From Prorocentrum cordatum (taxonomy: Eukaryota; Sar; Dinophyceae; Prorocentrales; Prorocentraceae), in NCBI GenBank assembly GCA_963575745.1, contig CAUYUJ010020159.1:697944-761943 (forward strand): DNA of 64,000 nucleotides. Direction: 5' to 3'. Shown here in pieces: positions 11,290 through 20,912 of this stretch. Position 1 is the stretch's first letter; each line of letters begins with the position of its first letter. The notes under the pieces were generated by a model that saw only the letters and a program-made list of their open reading frames with translations, was not told where the DNA came from and made no database searches. Made by a program: the position numbers and the translations under genes.

Positions 11290-11605
11290 CGGGGAGGAGG
11301 AGGAGGAGGAGGAGGAGGAGGAGGAGGAGGAGGAAAAGGAGGAGGAGGAGGAGGAAGAGGAAGAGGAGGAGGAGGAGGAGGAGGAGGAGGAGGAGGAGGA
11401 GGAGGAGGAGGAGGGGGAGGAAAAGGAGGAGGAGGAAAAGGAGGAGGAGGAGGAGGAGGAGAGGAGGAGGAGGAGGGGGAGGAGGAGGGGGAGGATGAGG
11501 ATGGAGGAGGAGGAGGAGGAGGAGGAGGAGGAGGAGGAGGAGGAGGAGGGGGAGGAGGAGGAAGAGGAGGAGGAGGAGGAGGAGGCAGAGGAGGAGCAGG
11601 CGGTC
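11290..11605 (+). repeat. (GGA)n microsatellite
   Basis: Over 300 bp are nearly pure GGA with rare AAAA or GGGG interruptions. In other frames it translates as poly-Glu, poly-Arg or (minus strand) poly-Ser; none should be taken as a protein. Confidence 0.95.
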
Positions 11606-11805
11606 ATCAGAGGTGGCTCAGACAGCTGTGCCTCTAACGATAGTCCAGCTTCAGCGGTCGCGTGCGCGACGGACATGCGGCTCGGCATAGACTTGACGTG
11701 GCCGCTTTCAGCTACGTGTGAGGAGCGGGTGTCCGTCGTCATCCAGCTGTACGCTCCCATATTTTCTCCCCATTACCTCTTGGTTTTTGTTTACCCCTCC
11801 CATCG

Positions 11806-11909
11806 TGCAGGAATCCAGAGACCCCCAGCAGGTTTACTGTAAGAGAGTCTGTACGTCGACGTTCGGGCTCCACTCATCAAGGCAATCATCCGAAGAAAAT
11901 ATATCGCCA
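11806..11909 (+). repeat. Copia 5' LTR, preceded by target duplication CATCG (11801-11805)
   Basis: It runs TGCAGGAATCCAGAGACCCC... to ...ATATATCGCCA. Compared with the 3' copy there are six substitutions, at CC/TC, GTAC/GTGC, CTCC/CTCA, AATC/AAGC and two in the last 12 bases. At 104 bp it is very short for an LTR. Confidence 0.93.
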
Positions 11910-11921
11910 TGGTAGCGGAGC
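11910..11921 (+). promoter_or_regulatory. Primer binding site complementary to initiator methionine tRNA
   Basis: TGGTAGCGGAGC directly follows the LTR. The complement of the conserved eukaryotic initiator tRNA-Met 3' end begins TGGTAGCAGAGC, so 11 of 12 bases match. It also overlaps an ATG (11909-11911) that opens a short frame with an Ala/Gly-rich N-terminus, possibly the original gag start. Confidence 0.8.
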
Positions 11922-12180
11922 CGTGGTCCCGGCCCTCCCAGTCTACGGGGTCGGGCTCCGCGGCTCCCGCTCCCGCCAGCGGCGCGGGGAGCCCCACCAG
12001 CCTGGGGCGGCCCGCCGGCGCGGGAGCCGCAGCAGGGCCGGCTGGGCCCAGCGGAGGCAGCGGCGACGAGTGGGAGTTCCTCGAGGTCCACAGCGGCTGG
12101 AGGAGAGTGCGTGGCGCGGTCGCTGCGCAAGTTGTTCAGGCTCAGGAGGGCCTGGGCGGCGCTGGGCCAGCACCTGAAGG

Positions 12181-14208
12181 ATGTCACGAAGCTGCGAGCG
12201 AACCGCCGCTAAGATGGCGGAGGAGCGCACGCACGCTCTAGAGCAGCAGATGGTGGCGATGGCTCAGGAGCTGCAGAATCGCCAGCAGAGGGATAATGAT
12301 CTCCCGGCCGAGGTGCAGCGTCTCGGCCGTGCGGCCGAGGCTCGACCACGGGTGGAGGGACCTGTGCTGCAGCCTCGAACTGAGTCGCTCGTGGACATTC
12401 GCACGCTGTGCAAGCCAGACGTGTTCTCGGGGGTGATCTTCAAGGCGTACTGTGGCGTTGTGAACGCTGACTTGCTGGCAGGGATGCGGCTGGCAGAGAG
12501 TGTTGACGAGGCCTCAGTCCATATCGGTGACTTCATAGAAGAGAGTATGAGGCAGGCCTCGCAGCAGCTGTATTACATCTTGCTACTCCTCTGCCGGCAG
12601 CACCCTCTGACGACGATCGTGAACGCTGGCGAGAATGAGGGCTTCCAGGCTTGGCGCAAGCTGGTCAAGTACAACGAACCGAATGCGAGGTCCCGCATCG
12701 CGGGGCAGCTGCAGAATCTCCTGAACTTCGCGTTCACGGGCGATGTCGAGGACCGGCTGGCGCTGTTCGAGCGAGAGCTCCTCAGGTGCGAGCAGAGGAG
12801 CGGCGAGGCCATCTCGGCCTCCATGAGGATCCGCATCGTCCTTCGGCAGCCCGAGGAAGGCCCTCTACGCCAGCACCTCTTGCTCAATGCGACCAGGCTG
12901 GTGGAGTGGCAGGATTCCCGACGCGAGGTCACCGACATCCGCTGTGCCCAGAGCGCCATCGCCCCGGTGCCCGTGCCCATGGATCTGAGTGCGTTCACCA
13001 AGGGCGACGGCGAGGGTAAGTCCAGGGGCGACGGCAAAGGCAAGGGCAAGTCCGGCGGCAATGGCAAGAGCAAGGGCGACAGCACGGGCAAGTCCAAGTC
13101 CGGCGGCAAGGGCAAGACCGGCAGCAAGTCGCATGGCCAGCAGCTTGGGCCCCTCTGCTGCGGCCGCGGCGGTCGCGGCCGCACCCAGCGCGAATGCCCG
13201 AGCAAGCGCAGGGGGACGTTGGCGAGCATGGGGCAGACGCTGGCTCGCATCAACGCCTCCCAGTCGACGAGCACGACTGCGCCGTCGGCGGTCAGCTCTA
13301 TCTCGACGGCTGCGACTACGAGGCTGAGTCTGGCGACGGCGGTGTCCGGCGCGAGCTCTCGGCAGGTCGCAGCACTCTACCTGAACGACGCGGACGAGCA
13401 GGCCAGCTACCCGTCCGCGAACATCCACTCCCTCATCATCTACGACCCAGGGCCGGACAAGGCGGGCGCGGTCGACTCTGCGATCGGCGCGGCCTTGGGC
13501 CTGGACATGATCCACGGCAACTCAGATGCGGAGGAGGTCGAGCTCAACGGCATCTTGCGCGTGGGCATCGACTTGTGCGCGGCGGCCTCGGCGCTGCTGC
13601 GTGGCTCGTGTGCAGACTACCGGGTGCACGAGGGTGGCCAGGCGATCTCGTGCAAGACCGCCTCTGGCCACTACGTGAACGACGAGGGCGTTAGGCTCCT
13701 CGCGGGGACGTCGACGATGCCTGGGGCATCCCAGGCGCGCGCTGCCAAGTTCAAGGTGGCGGACGTCAGCAAGCCGTTGCTGAGCGTCGCGGAGATGGTC
13801 GACTTGGGCCATCGGCTCGTCTTCGACTCCGAGGGCGGGCGGGACATTAGCTACGCGCGTCGCAAGACCAGCGGAGGCGTCGTCAAGTTCTGCCGCAGGA
13901 GCAAGGTCTACGAGATGGACTTGCACGTTGACCCGCGCGCGCCGGAGGTCTGCCCGGTCGAGGCGGCAGGCCGCGAGCCTCCTCCCGAGGGCGAGGCCAG
14001 CCAGCCAGGCGCGGCTCACGAGGAGGTCGCAGAGGGCCCGCCGGCACGGCTGGCGAGGGAGCCCGCGGCGCCGACGGCGGCCGAGCGAGCCGCGCATGAG
14101 GTGCTGCGCGAGCCCTTCAGACGAAGAGCCACCAGGAGTCGGCGCTCGCGGTGGTTGGCATCGACTACGGCTACCTCGGTGAACGAGAGGGCGCCACGCC
14201 GCCGCTGA
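12181..14208 (+). pseudogene. gag-pr: Copia gag and protease region
   Basis: Frame 1 is open for 675 codons. Residues of about 60-260 form a helical gag domain (for example LQNLLNFAFTGDVEDRLALF), followed by a Lys/Gly/Ser-rich basic stretch (about 280-320). A damaged zinc knuckle at about 13154-13195 reads CGRGGRGRTQREC, with Arg where the usual His stands. The protease active site is expected at VGIDLCAAASALL (about 13561-13600). The Asp is present, but the following Ser-Gly of the DSG motif reads Leu-Cys. The region ends in an Arg-rich tail where the frame is lost. A spacer with HxxxC..C, usual before copia integrases, is not seen, so a small deletion near 14110 is likely. Confidence 0.8.
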
Positions 14209-14846
14209 TCGGGGAGGATTCGAAGCAGCGTTGGTTCCACGCGTCGGTGGTTCCATCCAAGGGGGCGCAGCATCCCTGGCCGGCGAAGTCGTGGTCCAGG
14301 AGGCTGGCATCGGCTGGCCACAAGCGCTTAATCTCCCGCTCGGACGGCGAGGCGCCGCTCGTCGCCCTGAAGACCCGCGTCGGGGCCAAGCTCAAGGAGG
14401 AGTACGGCGTCGAGACGGTGCCGGAGGAGAGCGCGGTCGGCGACTCTCAGGGCAACGGCCTTGCCGAGCACGCGGTGCGCGAGGTCAAGGCCAAGGTTTG
14501 GACGGCGCGGGCGCAGGTGGGCGACCTCCACTGCGCGAGCATTGGCGTCGAGCACCTGGTGACCCCGTGGATGGTCGAGTTCGCGGCCATGCCCATCAAC
14601 CTGGGCAGGCGTGGCGCGGGCGGCCGCGCGGCTTGGGAGCTTCGGCGCGGCCGCCCCTTCAACGAGGACCTGGCTTGCTTCTCGGAGAAGGTCATGTACC
14701 TCCCACGGGGCCAGCGCAAGGCCGGGATCGATGACAAGTTCATCGCTGGGCTCTATCTGGGGCCCACGCTTCGGACGGACAAGGTCTACACTGGCACGGG
14801 GTTGGGCGCACTGCGGGCCAGGGCCTTCAAGCGGTTGACGGTCTAG
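14112..14846 (+). pseudogene. int: Copia integrase
   Basis: Frame 3, minus one relative to gag. The catalytic triad is readable: VVGIDYGYL (first Asp, about 14162), ISRSDGEAP (second Asp, about 14340) and SQGNGLAEHAVREVK (Glu, about 14466). This matches a DDE retroviral-type integrase core. The block FIAGLYLGPTLRTDKVY near the end matches the usual copia region after the core. The frame closes with TAG at 14844-14846, but clear homologous sequence continues in the same frame, so the stop is a mutation. Integrase would join the cDNA ends to host DNA and produce the 5-bp duplication seen. Confidence 0.85.
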
Positions 14847-15678
14847 CAGCGGGCGGACAAGGACCTGCTGAACAGTCTCGCGGGGAAGCCGTGGGCGCCG
14901 GTGCCGACGGACATGGCGGTGGACGAAGCACCGGTGGCCATCGAGATCCGAGCGCCGGCGCCGGCGCCGGTCGCGCCCGCGGGCGAACCTCTGGCGCCCA
15001 TTCCCGAGGCTGAGGACCTCCCGCCCCGGGCTCCCCGAGTCGGGCGGCCACCGGCAGGGCCGCGGGCCGTCTACATCAGGAAGGACGTCGAAATCGCGAA
15101 GTACGGGATTTCCCCGGGCTGCCACGGCTGCGCCGCGATCCTCGACGGCGCCCGGGCGCGGGCCCACAACTCAGCAGAGCGCCGCGCTCGGATCGACCAG
15201 GCGATGCAGGGCGACGAGGATCGAGGCGAAGCAGAGGCTCGAGGGCGCCCGCGAGCGGAAGCGCCATCGCGCTGACGTCGCCGGGCCTGTCTACCAATGA
15301 GGGCGGCTCGTCCGGCAGTGGCGGCACTGGCGGCAGGTGCCGCCAGCACCTGAGGCCGCGGCGGCGGCTGACGTGGCGATGGCTCCGGCACACCGCGACC
15401 CAAGCGACGACAACATGCAGGAGGAGATCGGTGCCCTCCTGCTCTCCCTCGGCTACAGCGGGCGCAAGGCCGACGTGATGGAGGCATTCTGCCCGAATAG
15501 GCTTGTGGGCTTTGCCCCGCTCTTCGGTCTGGTCCATGGCGGCTCGTTCGACTTGAGGGTTGGCTGGGGCCTGACCGACCGCCAGCAGCAGCGACAGTGC
15601 CGGGAGCTGATTAAGCACTACGAGGTGTACTTCATCTTGGGTAGCCCTCGCTGCGCGCCGTTCTCCATGCTGAAGTAG
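14847..15678 (+). pseudogene. Copia integrase-to-RT spacer with GCxGC motif
   Basis: The first half (to about 15200) is in frame 3: an Ala/Pro-rich tether, then YIRKDVEIAKYGISPGC followed by HGC, giving CxxC with a downstream His (AHNSAERRARID). Around 15210 the sense frame becomes frame 1 (for example RIEAKQRLEGARERKRHRAD). A TGA follows at 15295-15297. The next block contains DVMEAFCPNRL and YEVYFILGSPRCAPFSML, ending in TAG at 15676-15678. This large conserved spacer is additional to the classic copia architecture. I associate it with dinoflagellate copia elements from memory; its function is unknown. Confidence 0.6.
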
Positions 15679-17870
15679 CTGAACGAGGGCACGGAGAAGC
15701 ATCGCGAGGCCGACGCCATCGGGTGCGAGCACTTGAGGTTCGCGATGGGGCTCTACACGCTGCAGGTGAAGAACGACCGCGCGTTCTTGCACGAGCGCCC
15801 CTGGAGCGCGGACAGCTGGGACCTGGACATCGTGAAGGGCGCGCTGGTTCTCCCCGGCGTCGAGGTCGGGCGGGGCGACCAGTGCGCGTTCGGCCTGGCG
15901 GTTGCGGACGCGCACGGCGACAGGCTCGCCAAGAAGCCGACAGGATGGATGAGTATCAACAAGTTGGCGTTGGAGGAGGTCTGCATGCGCTGCCCCAACG
16001 ACGCCGGCATTGGCAGCAGACACGAGCACTCCACCTTCGTCGGCCGGAACATGCGCGTGGCGGAGAGGTGCCCGGTGAAGCTCCCCCGTGCCATCCCCCG
16101 TGGTCTCCGCCGGCACCTTGGGAACAAGAAGGTGCTCACGCTTTCGGCCCTGGATGTTGGGCCGAACGTGGGCGACGAGGAGATCGGCCTGGAGGACTTC
16201 GTCGGGCGGTGGCGCGACACGCTGAGGACCGAGTTCTACCGCGACCTCACTGGCCTACCGCTGGACCCCACGCTGGTGAAAGCCGCGAGGCGCCGGGAGA
16301 TGGATTTCATGGCGCAGCTCGGCGCGCGGGTCTACGCGAGGGTGGAAGACTGCCAGCGCGAGCTCGGACGGAGGCCTTTCAGCGCGCGCTGGGTTGACAT
16401 CGACAAGGGCGACGCCGACCGGCCGGACTACAGATCCAGGCTCATCGCGCAGGAGACCAATGCGCAGAGCACCGTCGCCGGGGACGACATCGGCGCGGTG
16501 TTCGCGGTGACCCCGCCGCTGGAGCGCCTTCGGCTCATCTGCAGCTTGGCGATGTCAAGCGACCCGTCCGAGGGTCGCGTGCTGCGCTTCCTGGGCATCT
16601 CGCGGGCACGCCCGCACTGCGAAATCAAGAGGACGGTCTGCGTCAAGCTTCCAGGGAAGGATCCGATGTCGCAGGAGGTCGGTACGTGTGGGCTCTTGCG
16701 GATGGCGCTCTACGGGACGCGCGACGCTGGCCAGGTTTTCGAGCTCGCTACCGCCGAGACGGTCATTGGTGCTGGCTGCGACCAGTCGGCCTTCTCACCT
16801 TGCGTGTACTGCCACAAGGACCTGCAGGTGAGCTTCTTCCACCACGGCGATGACTTCGTGCTCGAGGGCTCCCGGGGCGGGACGGAGTCGATCTGCGAGG
16901 CTCTGAAGACGAAGTTCATCGTGAAGGACAGGGGCGTGCTCGGGCCGGCGCCTACCGACGCGAAGGAGATCACGCGCCTCAACAGGGTAGTGCGCTGGCG
17001 AGACCGATGGGGCCAAGGGGGCGGGGCCATTGAGTACGAGGCGGATCCCAGGCGCGCGCAGATCCTGCACGCACAGCTCGGAATGGACCCCCGCACTACG
17101 AAGTCATTGAGCACGCCAGGGCTGAGCCAGAAGCTGACACCTGAGGTCGAGCGCGAGCTGAACGAGCACGAGGCGGCGGAGTACCGCAGCGCGTGCATGA
17201 GGCTGGGCTACCTGGCGCTCGACCGGCCAGAGGTGCAGTTCACGGCCAAGGAGTGCGCTCGCGGCATGCAGAAGGCGACAGAGCGACGCCTCCGCCTCCT
17301 GAAGCGTGTTGGGCGCTTCTTGATCGGGGCGCCGCGGGCCATCTGGAGGTGGGGCCGACAGCGGGCGCCCACGGTGATGGACATCTAGTCGGACACTGAC
17401 TGGGCAGGCTGCCCGATCACGCGGAGGGGTGCCAGTTCAGATGTGATCAAGCATGGGCAGCCCCTGATCGCGACGGCATCGACGACTCAGATCCCCATAT
17501 CCATGAGCTCGGGGAGGCTGAGTTCTACGGCTGTGTGCGAGCGGCCAGCAGGCCCATCGGCATGCAGTCGCTGTGCCGGGGCCTAGGCAGGGAAGCGAGC
17601 CTTCGCATTTGGAGCGGCTCGGCGGCTGCTCTTGGCATCATGCAACGACGGGGCTGCGGCAAAGTCCGACGTCTCGTGACGCCGACGCTGCGGGTGCAGA
17701 AGGCACTCAAGGACGGACGGTTTCAACGGGTTAAGGTCCCCGGGAAGTCAAACCCGGCGGACCTGGGGACGAAGTTCCTCGACCAGGTGGCGATGCTCCG
17801 AGGGCTGAAGATGATGAGTGTCGAGCTCTCGGAAGCGCCTCTCTCGAGTGCCCTTCAGGCGAATGTCTGA
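15679..17870 (+). pseudogene. pol: Copia reverse transcriptase and RNase H
   Basis: Frame 1 to 17388. A pre-RT block has FLHERPWSADSW, KKPTGWMSIN and HEHSTFVGRNMRVAERCP. RT motifs follow: motif A region FLGISRARPHCEIK (about 16588) has Gly where the catalytic Asp is expected; the TVCVKLPGKD and LYGTRDAGQVF blocks follow; motif C is HHGDDFV (about 16841-16861). A TAG at 17386-17388 precedes SDTDWAGCPITRR, the RNase H start with its Asp. A one-base deletion near 17513 shifts the frame. The end (SLCRGLGREASLRIWSGSAAAL, then PGKSNPADLGTKFL) is in frame 3 up to 17870 and matches the copia RNase H C-terminus. Confidence 0.85.
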
Positions 17871-18096
17871 ACCAGAGGCGCGAGCGGCCATTTTTGCCTG
17901 GCCATTTTGGCCTGCAGCCTTTCGCCCCGCGCTGTCATTGGCTTGGACGGGCTGCGGTCGTCAGCGCGGTGATGGCGTGTTCTTGTGATTGCAGTGCTCG
18001 ACCAACGTCGTCGTGGTCCAGAGCGCTGTGTATTGTTCATGAGTTTCGGAGCTTTTTCAGGATTCGAGCATCGTGCCTGGCTGAGGAGCTGGGCGG

Positions 18097-18108
18097 CGCG
18101 AAGGGGGC
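18097..18108 (+). other. Polypurine tract before 3' LTR
   Basis: GCGCGAAGGGGG ends one base before the LTR's TG. A purine run here primes plus-strand DNA synthesis in LTR elements. Confidence 0.65.
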
Positions 18109-18212
18109 TGCAGGAACCCAGAGACCCCCAGCAGGTTTACTGTAAGAGAGTCTGTGCGTCGACGTTCGGGCTCAACTCATCAAGGCAAGCATCCGAAGAA
18201 AAGATCTCGCCA
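18109..18212 (+). repeat. Copia 3' LTR, followed by target duplication CATCG (18213-18217)
   Basis: It is 104 bp, TG...CA, with six differences from the 5' copy. The CATCG directly after it equals the five bases directly before the 5' LTR. Confidence 0.93.
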
Positions 18213-18217
18213 CATCG

Positions 18218-19175
18218 GCGTTGGTAAGAGGGAGTTGTCGAGTGCGCCAGCAGCATTAGCAGCATACCCGTCCGCAGGTCTAAGGTTCAAGGAGGACGAG
18301 GAAAAGGAAGGCAGGAAGGAAGACGGAAGGAAGCAAGGAAGGGGAAACGAGCGAACGAGGAGGAGGAGGAGGAGGAGGGGCAGAGGTGCATCGGCAGCTG
18401 ATGTAGCTCTTGCCATACACCCCGCGTGGGCCTCCTGCCGCTCACCGGTCTTCCCCGCCCCCCCCTCCCCAGCCAGGCATGGTGGCTTCGCGGAGCAACC
18501 AGTTCTTGACGCAGACGGAGCAGGAGCCGTTGGGTGGGTCCGCCGAGGTTTCGCCACGTTCCCGCCCGTGGGCGCCTCGTGGGCGCACCTTGCCCTCGGC
18601 GGGTAATTTTGCGCACGCAGCATGGTTCACACTGTATAGATAACACCGCCCAGCTTGCGCAACACAACTCACAACACATAGGTCACATCGCAGAACTTAC
18701 ACTACATAACGCAAGCAACGCTGCTTACACAGCGTAGCTTTCGATACAGTCGACCTTTCATCATCTACACCGCATGCTTCACATCGCGTATCTTACCCAG
18801 CATGCCCTTCACCTCCACAGTGCAATCACTCATTGGTTTGGGCCCGCGATGGCTGACATAGTGCGACAAACTTCTGGAGGGGCAAGACTGGCCGATATGG
18901 CTGGCCGTCAATATTTTTTTTTTGGGGGGGGGGACCGTCCTTCACAAGGCCCCCTAGTTGCATTCTTTTTTTCTACCCTCCTCCTCCTCCGCCGAGGGAG
19001 GGGGGAGCGGGGGAAGAGCAAGGGAAGAGGGAGGAGACTGAGCTTCGGAGGAGGACGAGGCCCAGGCGGAGGACGGAGGAACGGAGGGACGAGGGAGGGG
19101 CGCGAAGGGCGCTGGAGGAAAGGGCGAGGAAGTACGCGACAGAAATCAGAGTGAGGGGGCCGAACGGTCATTCAT
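18218..19175. other. Non-coding stretch with simple repeats
   Basis: It contains (GGA)n at about 18355-18378, an ACA/CAC-rich segment at about 18650-18830, and G/A-rich sequence at about 18990-19150. No gene is recognised. Confidence 0.5.
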
Positions 19176-20056
19176 TGTCCCTGGGTGCGTGGCTAAAGTG
19201 AGAATCCGTGGTGGGGATCCTGTTTGTTGCGCTATTGTTATTGCTGCTGCTGGTGTTGTTGTTGGTGGTGGTGTTGTTGTTGCTGTTGTTGCTGTTGTTG
19301 TTATTGTTGTAGTTTGTTGTTGTCGTCCCTCCCGCGACCCACCCCGCGACCCACCCGCGACCTTCCCCGCGACCCACCCGCGATCCACCCGCGACCCACC
19401 CCGCGACACACCCGCGACACACCCGCGACCCACCCGCGACCCACCCGCGACCCACCCGCGACCCGCCCGCGACCCGCCGGCCCGCGACCCACCCGCGACC
19501 CCCCGTCGACCCACCCGCGACCCAACCCGTGACACACCCACATTGTTTTGACAAAAAATGGCGCCTGCGGCGGGCTCGCTTTATAACCTGAAAACTTTTG
19601 CGCCTGCGGCGGGCTTCTTCAGAGCTTCGCAGACTGCCGATGTCCCTGGTTGCGTCGCTAAAGTAAGAATCCGTGGTGAGGAGTATGCTTGTTGCGGTGT
19701 TGTTGTTTGTTGTCGTCGTCCCACCCGCGACCGCGACCCACCCGCGACCCACCCGCGACCCACCCCGCGACCCACCCGCGACCCACCCCGCGACCCACCC
19801 GCGACCCACCCGCGACCCACCCCGCGACCCGCCTGCGACCCACCCGCGACCCACCCGCGACCCACCCGCGACCCACCCGTGACCGTGACCCGGCCCGCGA
19901 CCCACCCGCGACCCACCGTCGACCAACCTGCGACCCAACCCGTGACCCACCCACATTGCTTCAACAAACAAATCGTTTTTTGCGGCGGGCTCGCTTTATA
20001 GCTTGAAAACTTCTGCGCCTGCGGCGGGCTTCTTCAGAGCCTCGCAGACTGCCGAC
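19176..20056. repeat. Tandem duplication (465 bp + 416 bp), each with a CGCGACCCAC minisatellite
   Basis: Unit 1 (19176-19640) and unit 2 (19641-20056) start alike (TGTCCCTGG then TGCGT, then AGAATCCGTGGTG). Both contain an array of CGCGACCCACC-type 10-11-mers (about 19335-19540 and 19730-19950), then CCCACATTG. Both end with TGCGCCTGCGGCGGGCTTC followed by TTCAGAGC and CGCAGACTGCCGA. Unit 1 also has a GTT/GTG-rich stretch (about 19215-19320). The Thr/Arg/Pro or Gly/Ser/Arg translations are artefacts. Confidence 0.85.
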
Positions 20057-20105
20057 ATACCCGCTGCCCCCTCACTCTTATCCGCAACTGCGGGGTGCTA
20101 CGCAT

Positions 20106-20240
20106 TTGCGGATTCATCGGATTTGCGTTGAACCCCCTTGGCGGCACCTTCAGCGCCGCCGCTGGCGCCCTTCGCGCGCCACGACGGGGGGCCCAGCGCA
20201 GATTCAAGAAGCCCGCGCGGATCTTCGACGGTTTCTGTTT
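20106..20240. repeat. MITE-like repeat family M, copy 1
   Basis: It shares with 52651-52763 and 53187-53325 the order GCG-rich end, CGGATTTGCGTTGAA, CTTGGCGGCACC, GGCGCCC, CGCGCGCCA, and a closing CCGCGCGGATCTTCG. The ends are imperfect inverted repeats. It has no coding capacity. Confidence 0.6.
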
Positions 20241-20701
20241 GCGTTGTGGAGTCTTCCCCCCCAGAGGGAGACGGATGGCGGGAGGGGAGCGTGAAGGAAG
20301 GTTCGGCCGTGGACGGGACTCCGCGGCCGATGCCTCCAGGAGGCGGGGAGGGAAGGAAGGAGGAGCAGGAAGAGGAGGGGGGAATGTGATGGGGAGGCGG
20401 AGGGGGGGAGGGGCAGGACTCCGGAGGAATTTGGGGGACGGGCTGGACGAAGCATCATGATGATGGGCGTGATGAAGAGTACGAGAAGGATGGCAAAGAG
20501 TGAAATGAAAAGAAGGGGGAGGAGCGGGAGGCGCTTGGAGGAAGAGAACGGGAACGACGAGGAGGAACAGGAGGAAAAGGAACACGGCGAATAACGAAAT
20601 CATGTGGACGATGAGGAGGGAAGTAAGGAGGATGAGGGCGAAGGCGAGGACGGCCGGAGGCTGAGAAGGGGGAGGGAGGCAGTGGGAGGAGAGGGATGGA
20701 G
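20241..20701. other. Purine-rich stretch, no recognised gene
   Basis: GGA/GGGA-rich sequence gives long spurious frames on both strands. It provides the target into which LINE B inserted. Confidence 0.5.
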
Positions 20702-20721
20702 GAGGAGGGAGTAAGATGAGG
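20702..20721 (+). repeat. Left target site duplication of LINE B
   Basis: GAGGAGGGAGTAAGATGAGG is identical over all 20 bases to 27734-27753. It ends at the base before the spliced-leader-like sequence, so it fixes the 5' boundary of the insertion. Confidence 0.9.
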
Positions 20722-20743
20722 TCCGTAGCCATGTTGGCTCAAG
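20722..20743 (+). other. Dinoflagellate spliced-leader sequence (one mismatch) at LINE B 5' end
   Basis: The 22 bases begin TCCGTAGCCAT and end TTGGCTCAAG. They match the DinoSL consensus at 21 of 22 positions; the exception is G for T at position 12. In dinoflagellates this leader is added to nuclear mRNAs by trans-splicing, so its presence in genomic DNA marks a reverse-transcribed mRNA. Confidence 0.88.
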
Positions 20744-20912
20744 TTCCATCTTCTCGAGGTGGTACAGTGACCAACGATTGTGAGCCAGCAAGTAGGAAGG
20801 TGGCTTTGCCTCGCTTGCTGGCGCTTTCTCGCTGGGCCGCCCGCCCCAAGTCTTCGATTTTGTGAGCTCCTGCTGGAGCATACTCCCCTCTGCCTCTGTG
20901 TGAGCCTTGTCA

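Larger units (their letters stand above)
11806..18212 (+). mobile_element. Full-length Ty1/copia LTR retrotransposon
   Basis: Two 104-bp terminal repeats (11806-11909 and 18109-18212) begin TG and end CA. They differ at 6 positions, about 94 percent identity. Both outer flanks carry the same 5-bp word CATCG (11801-11805 and 18213-18217), a target site duplication of the length typical for copia. The primer binding site starts at the base after the 5' LTR, and a purine run abuts the 3' LTR. Domain order is gag, protease, integrase, RT, RNase H, which is the copia order. Three TAG codons and several frameshifts show that this copy cannot make its own proteins. Confidence 0.93.

Noticed and set aside
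11290-11605. Long acidic (poly-Glu) or poly-Ser open frames
   Set aside because: They are translations of a GGA microsatellite; every frame is open for the same reason.
17889-17912. GGCCATTTTGGCC near the copia 3' end resembles the middle of the spliced leader
   Set aside because: Only 11 bases match, the sequence is a near palindrome, and neither the CCGTA start nor the CTCAAG end is present.
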